NCBI GenBank assembly: GCA_017404385.1
Contig: JAFRCK010000014.1
Location: 82,588-146,587 of the forward strand
Length of the DNA: 64,000 nt
Origin: Bacilli bacterium
Lineage (GTDB): Bacteria; Bacillota_I; Bacilli_A; RF39; UBA660
Direction of reading: 5' to 3'
Numbering within the stretch: the stretch's first letter is position 1; each line of letters starts with the position of its first letter. Of the stretch, positions 51,105 to 58,366 are shown one piece after another. Under the pieces are notes generated by a model. That model saw only the letters and a program-made list of their open reading frames with translations. It was not told the DNA's origin and did no database searches. Made by a program: the position numbers and the translations under genes.

Positions 51105-53611
51105 ATTTTAAGTTCTTCCCCCATCAAGTCAACTTCAATAGGTGTTGCAAGTATCTTAACTCTAATTCTATTTTTTGAACTAATAGTGAGTAAGAACTCT
51201 CCCATTTCTGCTTGCATCAAAAATTCTTTTTGTGTATCAGTTAATGGGTTTTGATAAAACAATTTTAAGTATGTTGTTAAGTCATCTTCTTTTAACATAC
51301 CTACTAATTGATACTGACAATTATTAAATATTGCAGTAGCACTTCTAACACTATCATCATCTCCTAAAAAGTCATGTATTGATTGTGTTGCAGGAATAAA
51401 TGCTCCATGATATTTTCTAATCCTACGAGCAATTTGTTCAAAAGTTAATAGAACTTCACTATCAGTATTTTTTAAGTACAAGTGAAATTCATCAACCACT
51501 ACTGCTATATTTTTAATTCGTTTTTTATCTTTTACTTTATCATTTATAATCTTATTTCTTACAATAATATTATTTAAGTAAGTTAATAGATTTACTAATT
51601 GAGTTGTAATAATTCTTTTGTTTTTACTATACAATAAATCTTTTACATTAAATGCTATTAAGTTAGATTCAAGATTAACTGATGTATAACCATTAAATAA
51701 CATTGCATCAGTTCCTACTTTAAATCTATCTAATAATATTTCTAGTTTATCAACTATTTTTAATTGTTCTGGATTTGTTATCATATTACGATAATCAGGT
51801 AAGAAATCAATTAAATCCGAAAATATTGGATAATCAGTATTTTCTAATTTCTCTAAACTAGATATTTTAGTGTTTTTTGATATGCCAAATCTTTTATATA
51901 ATTTCTCTATCATATCTAGCATAACTACTACTTCACTCTCTTTAATTTCTTCAAAAGCACATTTAATAAATGTTTCAAGTGATCCAAGATGCTTTGCAAG
52001 TGGACAATCTTCATAGTTAATTGTATCTACATCATTGTCTTGTTGTTCCTCTTTATCACTTGGAAGAAATCTAACTTGTAATGGATTAATTATTCCACCA
52101 CTAGCAGAATACATATCAATATATTCCCCTTTATTTTTTCTAACTAGTTTTTCATATTCTCCCTCTGCATCAAACAAGAAACATTTATTACCACGATTAA
52201 TTTCATTGATAATCATTTTCTTTAAGGTAAAACTTTTACCTCCACCTGTTGAGGCAATAATTGCTAAATTGCTTGATGGTCTTGTTGCATCTTTATGAAA
52301 TATATCAAATATAGTAGGTAATGCAGTATGAATATCTGATCCTATCATATAACCTGTTTCATCATTAAAATGTGTAATTGTTAATGGGAATGATGCTGCA
52401 AGAGTTAAACTAGGAAGATAGTTGTGATAATCTTCAAAACTATTTTTAGTTATATCAAATGATTGCCAACCTTCTAGTTGCCTCATACGAGGTGTGTCTA
52501 ATTTAATATGAAAAACATCTGCTATCTTTTTAAGTTCTTTTATCTTTTCTTCTCGTTCTTTTTTACTACCATTTACAATGATAATAAAATCTACCTCTTT
52601 AATTTTTTCATCTCCGTTTTTAATTTGTGTCATAAGTGCTTGAAAGTTTTCTCTTTCAGTATCCATTTGTGTCGCATCACTTAATTTTCTTGTTGTAGTT
52701 CTTTCAGAGATTAAAAACTCATAATTACTATCCAATCTTCTAACTAATTCATCAGTAGGTATTGTATCTTTAATATGAATACAACCTCTTGTATTAGGAA
52801 CATTAAATAGTTCTTCAAAAAACAATTCATCAATAAATGGTGGTATTTTCTTTATTGTAACTACTTGTATTTCTTCATCATCTGCTTTTATATAACTCAT
52901 ATTTTCTTGAAAGAAAAATGGAGAGATTAATTCAATTAAATCACTCCACATTAATTGTTCTATACTAGCAGTAGATAGATAAAGATTTACAAGAAATTGA
53001 TAAACTTCCAACTTATTTGTTATTGTTTGAACATTGAGTCTAGGTGTCATATTATAGCAGTGCATTTTAACTTCTTCTGCAATATGTTCTAGTGCTTTAT
53101 CATTATCACTAACTAATACAAAATAATATCTACTTGTAGTAGTTAAGTTTTGTTCTTCCAATAACTCTAATCTATCATATCTTTCTTTTAAGAATTTAAC
53201 CTTTTCTTCATCATTAGAATATTCTTCCATTAGTTTTGTATAATAATCTTTATTTGCATTAAGATCTATCTTATCATCTAATTTGTATATTCTTAAATTT
53301 AAATCTTTTAATTGATATAGATATTTAAGTTGATGAAAGAAGTTATTTTTTTGAGTATTAGATGTTAAAGATAAGTCTATTGCATCTACTGAAAATACTC
53401 TTGCATAACTTCCATCACGAAGTTTGATAATACCATCTGCATTAACAAAATCAGTATTAGTAAAATTTTGAGCATTTTTGAACTTCTTTTTAAGAACTTT
53501 TTTAGTCATATATTTTTGTTTAAATTTATCTCTTTTCTTAACAAATTTTTCTATGAGTTTATGTTCTTTATTTTTTCTCTTTTCTTCTTTACTCATTTGT
53601 TGTTTCTTCAA
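51101..53611 (-). CDS. virB4: VirB4-type secretion ATPase (TraE/ConE-like)
   Basis: The 836-residue ATPase powers the type IV channel. Basic N terminus; a CagE/TrbE/VirB region across residues 60-420; Walker A ASTGGGKSFTLKKM near 455; Walker B IAVVVDEFHLYL near 704; and RIRKYHGAFIPATQSIHDFL after it. The start is the TTG at 53611, seven bases after GGAGTG, inside the end of the PrgI gene. Normal length for this group. Confidence 0.94.
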   Translation of the reverse strand: MKKQQMSKEEKRKNKEHKLIEKFVKKRDKFKQKYMTKKVLKKKFKNAQNFTNTDFVNADGIIKLRDGSYARVFSVDAIDLSLTSNTQKNNFFHQLKYLYQLKDLNLRIYKLDDKIDLNANKDYYTKLMEEYSNDEEKVKFLKERYDRLELLEEQNLTTTSRYYFVLVSDNDKALEHIAEEVKMHCYNMTPRLNVQTITNKLEVYQFLVNLYLSTASIEQLMWSDLIELISPFFFQENMSYIKADDEEIQVVTIKKIPPFIDELFFEELFNVPNTRGCIHIKDTIPTDELVRRLDSNYEFLISERTTTRKLSDATQMDTERENFQALMTQIKNGDEKIKEVDFIIIVNGSKKEREEKIKELKKIADVFHIKLDTPRMRQLEGWQSFDITKNSFEDYHNYLPSLTLAASFPLTITHFNDETGYMIGSDIHTALPTIFDIFHKDATRPSSNLAIIASTGGGKSFTLKKMIINEINRGNKCFLFDAEGEYEKLVRKNKGEYIDMYSASGGIINPLQVRFLPSDKEEQQDNDVDTINYEDCPLAKHLGSLETFIKCAFEEIKESEVVVMLDMIEKLYKRFGISKNTKISSLEKLENTDYPIFSDLIDFLPDYRNMITNPEQLKIVDKLEILLDRFKVGTDAMLFNGYTSVNLESNLIAFNVKDLLYSKNKRIITTQLVNLLTYLNNIIVRNKIINDKVKDKKRIKNIAVVVDEFHLYLKNTDSEVLLTFEQIARRIRKYHGAFIPATQSIHDFLGDDDSVRSATAIFNNCQYQLVGMLKEDDLTTYLKLFYQNPLTDTQKEFLMQAEMGEFLLTISSKNRIRVKILATPIEVDLMGEELKI

Positions 53612-53891
53612 CTTTGTTCACTCCTTCCTTTTGATATACAAATATTTTTTCTCTAATTAAGAACTTAAATATAAGTCCTATTACTTTATACATTCTATTT
53701 TTCTTACTGACATTGATAGGAAGTAAACAAAATACTCCTATCATTAAACCTACTATTGCAGGTATTTTTAATGGAGTAAAACAAAATAAAACTATAAATA
53801 AGATAATCATTGGTAAAGCTATAACAATATCAGATATTTCTATACCTTTAAATCCAAGATTTCTTTTTATTGATTTAACTGTTATATACAT
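53589..53891 (-). CDS. PrgI/VirB3-like membrane protein
   Basis: A 100-residue protein with two close membrane segments (ISDIVIALPMIILFIVLFCF, IPAIVGLMIGVFCLLPINVS) and the ending typical of the PrgI family in Gram-positive secretion systems. Overlaps virB4 by 23 bases, as usual for the VirB3-VirB4 pair. AGGAGG precedes the ATG. Confidence 0.85.
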   Translation of the reverse strand: MYITVKSIKRNLGFKGIEISDIVIALPMIILFIVLFCFTPLKIPAIVGLMIGVFCLLPINVSKKNRMYKVIGLIFKFLIREKIFVYQKEGVNKVEETTNE

Positions 53892-53903
53892 TTTTTATTC
53901 CTC

Positions 53904-55289
53904 CTATATCATGTTTTTTCTTCTTCTATAATAAGAAGTATTATAACTTGCTCGTGGCATTACTTTTCTAACAGTATTTCCTAAACTACTAGCACCTGCA
54001 TTAATGAAAGCATCACTTGCACTAAACTTATTTGAATCAGTTGTTCTTCCCATTCGTTGTCCTGTTGCATACATTTTGCTACCCATTGTGGTTGCAAATC
54101 GTTGCATTCTAGTTTGTGGTTTTCCACTATCTCCTGATCCCATAGTTCCAATAGCAATACCTGCTTGTGATAATGCTTGTGATCCTACTGCTTTGCCACC
54201 TTTCATTGCTGCTCCTGTTGCAAGTAATCCTCCACCTATTGCTGCACCTGCTCCAAGTGTTGCACCAATACCTGCCATTTTTCCATATCCCATTAATGAC
54301 ATTAATTGTTCTCTACCACTTGCTGCACTTACATTTGCACCAATAAATCTATTTATTACTTGACTACCTGTTAAAATAAATGTTGCACATCCTAAATACA
54401 AAAGTGATTTTGTAGTTAAATTCATAAATGAATTGGTAAAGAAAGTTGTTACATTAATTTCTTGCATTACCATAACTGTTAAACTAACTATCAACATAAC
54501 TACTGCACTTTGGAGTGCTAATGATACTAATTGTTCTATTACTGCACCTCTCCTTTGTTTATTTCCTACACTAGTTGCAAATACTATTGGTGCTATTGAA
54601 AATAGAAATAAGAATTCTATTTGCCTACGACCTAACATTATTCCTGCAAAAAATAAACTATACAAGAAAAAGCCACCACTTATTACTGCCATAATCCAAT
54701 TAATATCATATTTATAATCTTTTTCATCAGATAATATTAACCTTGATTTTGTTACATACTTTGATATATATAATTCATCATCATTGAAAGAACCACTCGT
54801 AACAAGTTGTTCTATGCTTTTGTCCTCATCAAATTTATCACTATTCTTATATCCATCTGAATATGAAATAAACATTGTGAGCATTGTATCACTCATTTTA
54901 GAATTGGTACTGCTCTCAAAGATATTTCCTGTATAATTTGAAAGTGTTATAGAAAAGTTAGATACTTGAACAAAAAGAAATGTGGACATCATGATTAATG
55001 TTCCACACTTTACTACTTCCATCATTATATATTTAAAAGTAGTTTCTTCATCTGGATCAAGTAGTTTATTCACAAATTTCCATATTATAAATAATGCAAA
55101 TAATGTTACTGCTATTGCCATAACACCTGTATAAAAATTTCTAAATGCTTGATTATTTGATAATGAATTGATAATATCAAAGGCATTTAATTTCTTTATA
55201 ATTTGTAAAAGCCCATCTATTAAGTCGTATATGAAATGAATTATATACCACCCTAGACTTCTTAATAAATCAAAAACTTTTGTCATCAT
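53904..55289 (-). CDS. VirB6/TrbL-like membrane channel protein
   Basis: A 461-residue polytopic protein with about six to eight membrane segments in residues 30-330 (MAIAVTLFALFIIWKFVNKL, LIMMSTFLFVQVSNFSITLS, AVVMLIVSLTVMVMQEINVT). A Gly/Ala-rich and then basic C-terminal tail follows. Position between the pilin-like gene and PrgI/VirB4 fits the VirB6 channel component. Moderately firm by context and topology. Confidence 0.82.
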   Translation of the reverse strand: MMTKVFDLLRSLGWYIIHFIYDLIDGLLQIIKKLNAFDIINSLSNNQAFRNFYTGVMAIAVTLFALFIIWKFVNKLLDPDEETTFKYIMMEVVKCGTLIMMSTFLFVQVSNFSITLSNYTGNIFESSTNSKMSDTMLTMFISYSDGYKNSDKFDEDKSIEQLVTSGSFNDDELYISKYVTKSRLILSDEKDYKYDINWIMAVISGGFFLYSLFFAGIMLGRRQIEFLFLFSIAPIVFATSVGNKQRRGAVIEQLVSLALQSAVVMLIVSLTVMVMQEINVTTFFTNSFMNLTTKSLLYLGCATFILTGSQVINRFIGANVSAASGREQLMSLMGYGKMAGIGATLGAGAAIGGGLLATGAAMKGGKAVGSQALSQAGIAIGTMGSGDSGKPQTRMQRFATTMGSKMYATGQRMGRTTDSNKFSASDAFINAGASSLGNTVRKVMPRASYNTSYYRRRKNMI

Positions 55290-55300
55290 AAAGCATACAC

Positions 55301-55582
55301 CTATGTGAATAATCTGATTATAATATTAACTAATGAAATTGCTAAAATGATTCCAAATATTCCTAGTAATGTTTGTAGTATTCTTGTCTTTACTCTTGGT
55401 TTTTGATCTACATCTACAACTGCATACATTATAAAACTTACAACTAGTGCAACACCTGCAAGTGATATACCAACTGCTAATGCCCAATCAGTTATTTGTT
55501 TAATTACTTTTAATACAGTATCAACTGTATATGTTCCACCTTCTAATTGTTGAATTGCTAAAACATTAAATAATTTATTCAT
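55301..55582 (-). CDS. VirB2/TrbC pilin-like protein (Mbov_0395-type)
   Basis: A 93-residue protein with two hydrophobic segments (ALAVGISLAGVALVVSFIMY, TLLGIFGIILAISLVNIIIR) joined by a short polar loop DVDQKPRVKTR, the pattern of pilin-like VirB2/TrbC proteins of Gram-positive systems. I start at the ATG at 55582 behind AAAGGGTG. First gene of the secretion operon, after two tandem hairpins at 55,617-55,720. Confidence 0.78.
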   Translation of the reverse strand: MNKLFNVLAIQQLEGGTYTVDTVLKVIKQITDWALAVGISLAGVALVVSFIMYAVVDVDQKPRVKTRILQTLLGIFGIILAISLVNIIIRLFT

Positions 55583-55616
55583 TATATTCACCCTTTCTTT
55601 TAATTTTGTCTATAAA

Positions 55617-55675
55617 CAAAAAAAGAACTGTGTAATCATCAATAACATTGATTAATAACTACACAGTTCCAAGAA
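55617..55675 (-). terminator. Strong hairpin/terminator before the secretion operon
   Basis: GAACTGTGTA (minus, near 55673) pairs with TACACAGTTC, then TTTTTTTG. It lies between the 55,762 gene and the VirB2-like gene, so transcription of the secretion genes must read through it or start after it. Confidence 0.7.
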
Positions 55676-55695
55676 AGACTTGTCCTTTAAAAATT

Positions 55696-55722
55696 AAAAC
55701 ACTACACCTTAAATGAAATGTG
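55696..55722 (-). promoter_or_regulatory. Second hairpin in the same leader
   Basis: CTACAC and GTGTAG flank an A+T loop, followed by TGTTTTAATTTTT on minus. Together with the hairpin at 55,617 it forms a tandem that could be an attenuator. Confidence 0.45.
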
Positions 55723-55761
55723 TAGCTATTAACCTAAATTTCAAAGAACATCAGTTTTTTT

Positions 55762-56436
55762 TTATTTTGACATTTCTTTATCTTGTTTTTCTAATCTTTC
55801 TATTAGTGAATCATTCATATAGGAATTAACTAAATCCTTATTACAAATGACATCTTCTATATCAACCCTATCATCATTACCTGCAACAAAATGTTTACCA
55901 TCAAAAGAATTATCTTTATCACTAAAATTTCTTTCAAAAATTAGTGGTACTGTGCTTTCACAATTAGAGTGATATATTGCAAAAAAACCTTTTTGCTGTG
56001 AGTTTAATTTTGAATCCAAATAAATATTATTATCAACGATAAAGCCGATAACTGAATAATATTGATTAAACTCTTTGCTATATGCTTGTCCCCTTACTAA
56101 TGGACCAATTTCGGTTGGTCTTAATTCAAAATCTTTTGTATTTGAATTTTTAATAATATCCAAGCATCTTTTAATTTTTTCTTCCATAGATGAACTATCT
56201 AATTCTTTCATTGATTGATAATACCAAGTGGCATTTTCAATAATGTCAGACTTTTCATCTAATACTTCTTTTATAAATATATTACTTTTAGACATAAAGC
56301 CCTGTTCTTTATCACTCCATAAATCAAGAGTTGTAAAGAATATTTGGTCATCATAATCTAGTCCTAGAAAATAATATTTATTATCATCTACTCCTATGAA
56401 TGCTTGACCTTTTTTTAATTCATCTTTCAAGTTCAT
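55762..56436 (-). CDS. Element protein of unknown function
   Basis: A 224-residue soluble, acidic protein (GQAFIGVDDNKYYFLGLDYD, GPLVRGQAYSKEFNQYYSVI, HSNCESTVPLIFERNFSDKD). No family is recognised. Candidate starts are ATG 56436 and TTG 56430; the TTG has the better distance to GGAAGTG. Its start lies in the last codons of the preceding gene. Confidence 0.55.
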   Translation of the reverse strand: MNLKDELKKGQAFIGVDDNKYYFLGLDYDDQIFFTTLDLWSDKEQGFMSKSNIFIKEVLDEKSDIIENATWYYQSMKELDSSSMEEKIKRCLDIIKNSNTKDFELRPTEIGPLVRGQAYSKEFNQYYSVIGFIVDNNIYLDSKLNSQQKGFFAIYHSNCESTVPLIFERNFSDKDNSFDGKHFVAGNDDRVDIEDVICNKDLVNSYMNDSLIERLEKQDKEMSK

Positions 56437-56923
56437 CACTTCCTTTATCTCTATCATCATTAAACATTGTTTGTAAGCAACCATAACCACATATCATATA
56501 TTCTCCATCATCAACTGTGATTAAATCATCAAGATTATACTTTTTAATCTCATTATTTAAAGTATTTATATCGTCATCTAAAAAATCATAATCTTCTTTT
56601 AATTCTTCCCACTCATTATAGTCAATATGACACATATTTGATTCACTTTCACAAACACAATCATAGACATATTTTAATAATGGACTTAATTCACTTACCT
56701 TTGGCATATTAAACTCTAACCCATTATTTTTTTCAATAAGTCTATATAAATGATTTTCTATTACTTCTTCTGATTCAGTATTATAATCACAACCAATATC
56801 AGATGTATTATGATAATCAATACAATTTGCTATTTCATTTGTTTCCAAATTCTCAACTGTATAGTTGATATACAAATCATCTTGATCGTTCCAATAATTT
56901 AATAATTTATATTGGTACTTCAT
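56420..56923 (-). CDS. Element protein of unknown function, tail DELER
   Basis: A 167-residue very acidic protein (MKYQYKLLNYWNDQDDLYIN, YVYDCVCESESNMCHIDYNE, EYMICGYGCLQTMFNDDRDK) with six Cys, possibly a metal site or DNA-mimic-like acidic surface (both inference). The ribosome-binding site is GGAAAG in the last codons of ssb. No family recognised. Confidence 0.55.
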   Translation of the reverse strand: MKYQYKLLNYWNDQDDLYINYTVENLETNEIANCIDYHNTSDIGCDYNTESEEVIENHLYRLIEKNNGLEFNMPKVSELSPLLKYVYDCVCESESNMCHIDYNEWEELKEDYDFLDDDINTLNNEIKKYNLDDLITVDDGEYMICGYGCLQTMFNDDRDKGSDELER

Positions 56924-56925
56924 AA

Positions 56926-57339
56926 TTATCTTTCCATTTCAGTATCGTTTTCTTTATTTGAAGTTAATTCTTGAACTTGACCATCAGAAGTATAAACTTT
57001 ATTGTTTTTTCTATCAGTGATTTCAAAACCTAAAATATCAATAGCTTTATCTTTATAAGTTTTTCCATCTCTTTCAATATCTTTTGAATAAGTAGAAATT
57101 CTACCTTTTACAGAAATCCAATCTCCTTTTTGAATTTCATTACCATAAGAGTTTACCAATTCTCCTCTTAATACAATAGGAACAAATTGTGTATTCCCAT
57201 TATTATTTTGTGCTAAATCAAATCTTAATGATTTTTTACCATTTTGATTTTCGTAAACATCATTAATGTTAGCAACATTTCCTTCTAATTCAAATGTATT
57301 TTTTGAATTTCTTACTTCTCTTTCAACTTCGTTATTCAT
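56926..57339 (-). CDS. ssb: Single-stranded DNA-binding protein
   Basis: A 137-residue OB-fold protein: FELEGNVANINDVYENQNGK, SLRFDLAQNNNGNTQFVPIV, YGNEIQKGDWISVKGRISTY and KAIDILGFEI follow the SSB pattern. The acidic tip needed for partner proteins in housekeeping SSB is replaced by ENDTEMER. Such element-borne SSBs coat transferred strands. Its ATG overlaps the stop of the preceding gene. Confidence 0.85.
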   Translation of the reverse strand: MNNEVEREVRNSKNTFELEGNVANINDVYENQNGKKSLRFDLAQNNNGNTQFVPIVLRGELVNSYGNEIQKGDWISVKGRISTYSKDIERDGKTYKDKAIDILGFEITDRKNNKVYTSDGQVQELTSNKENDTEMER

Positions 57340-57713
57340 CTTTCTTTCTCCTCCTTCTTTTTACTAAATCTATTAAAGATTTCTTTATACAAAGTTAAAT
57401 CTAATCCGTCCATACTTTCTATTTGACAATTGTTATCATCTAGGAATTTTAAAAACTCCATATTATAGACAGTATTTCTTGATAATTGTGCAATATCTTT
57501 TATTACAACTTTTGAATATTCTTTATTTTCAATATCATCCTTTAAATTATTTAATTCTTTTCTATCTAAATCTAAACGGCTTTTTACTTTATCAAAATAG
57601 ATAGTATAATCATAATTTTTCATAAGACAATAATCTGCAATTCGTTTTAAAAAAAAGTCTATTGACTTTCTATTTTGATTTTTAAAACTAGCATATACTG
57701 CGACCTTTTCCAT
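57336..57713 (-). CDS. Degenerate serine-resolvase-like protein
   Basis: A 125-residue protein matching only the catalytic-domain part of serine recombinases: VAVYASFKNQNRKSIDFFLK aligns with the YARVSTxxQ block and VVIKDIAQLSRNTVYNMEFL with the DRxSRN block. The expected catalytic Ser position reads Lys or Phe and the first Arg of the second block is Gln, so strand cleavage is unlikely. No DNA-binding domain. Coupled to ssb; may be a regulator or a remnant. Confidence 0.6.
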   Translation of the reverse strand: MEKVAVYASFKNQNRKSIDFFLKRIADYCLMKNYDYTIYFDKVKSRLDLDRKELNNLKDDIENKEYSKVVIKDIAQLSRNTVYNMEFLKFLDDNNCQIESMDGLDLTLYKEIFNRFSKKKEEKER

Positions 57714-57727
57714 AGTATCTATCCTTT

Positions 57728-58366
57728 CTAGTAGTTTTCATATCCTACCAATGTTGCAACATAAACAACTTGCTTATTAGTTCCACTAATACAAGTAATA
57801 AGTGTTATATCAGATATATTAGTTTGTTTTAATTCAGTTGTTCCTGTTTTTTCTATTTCGTATTTATTAGATACTTCATAGATATACTTGACACCTTTAT
57901 AATAAAAATATATTTTGTCTTTCATATCTATTTTTTTCAAATTTCTAAAAAATGAAATATAACTATTACCAGAATGAGCTGCTAAAATAATATGACTATT
58001 AATCTGCTCATCTGGTAAAGTTGTTTCTTTAAGTATATAAATATTTCTATTTACATTATTACTTGAACTATTTTTATCAAATAGTCCTCGTTTTAAATTA
58101 ATTTTAGGTATTTCTAAAACTGCCATATAATTAACTACTTCCTGTTTGATAGGTTGCTCTTGTTGTTCTTCTTCAACAACTTGTTCTTCATCTTCTATTT
58201 CAAAAAACTCCTCTATCATTTCCTTTTCAATATTATCTTGTTTTTTATTATCATAGTGGTTATACACCAAATATGAAATACCTAAAAAGAATAAAAAGAT
58301 ACCCAACAATATAATTAATGAGTATCTTTTATTTTTTCTTTGATTTTTTACTTTTTTTGATTCCAT
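57728..58366 (-). CDS. Sortase, probably dedicated to the element adhesin
   Basis: A 212-residue transpeptidase: membrane anchor (about residues 18-36), Glu-rich linker, then the sortase barrel with the catalytic His in LAAHSGNSYISFFRNL (about 125) and Cys in ITLITC (about 191). The usual Arg after the Cys strand is replaced by Lys-Gln in TNKQVVYVATL, which is unusual. The start ATG at 58366 overlaps the adhesin gene end. It would link the adjacent surface protein to the cell wall. Confidence 0.88.
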   Translation of the reverse strand: MESKKVKNQRKNKRYSLIILLGIFLFFLGISYLVYNHYDNKKQDNIEKEMIEEFFEIEDEEQVVEEEQQEQPIKQEVVNYMAVLEIPKINLKRGLFDKNSSSNNVNRNIYILKETTLPDEQINSHIILAAHSGNSYISFFRNLKKIDMKDKIYFYYKGVKYIYEVSNKYEIEKTGTTELKQTNISDITLITCISGTNKQVVYVATLVGYENY

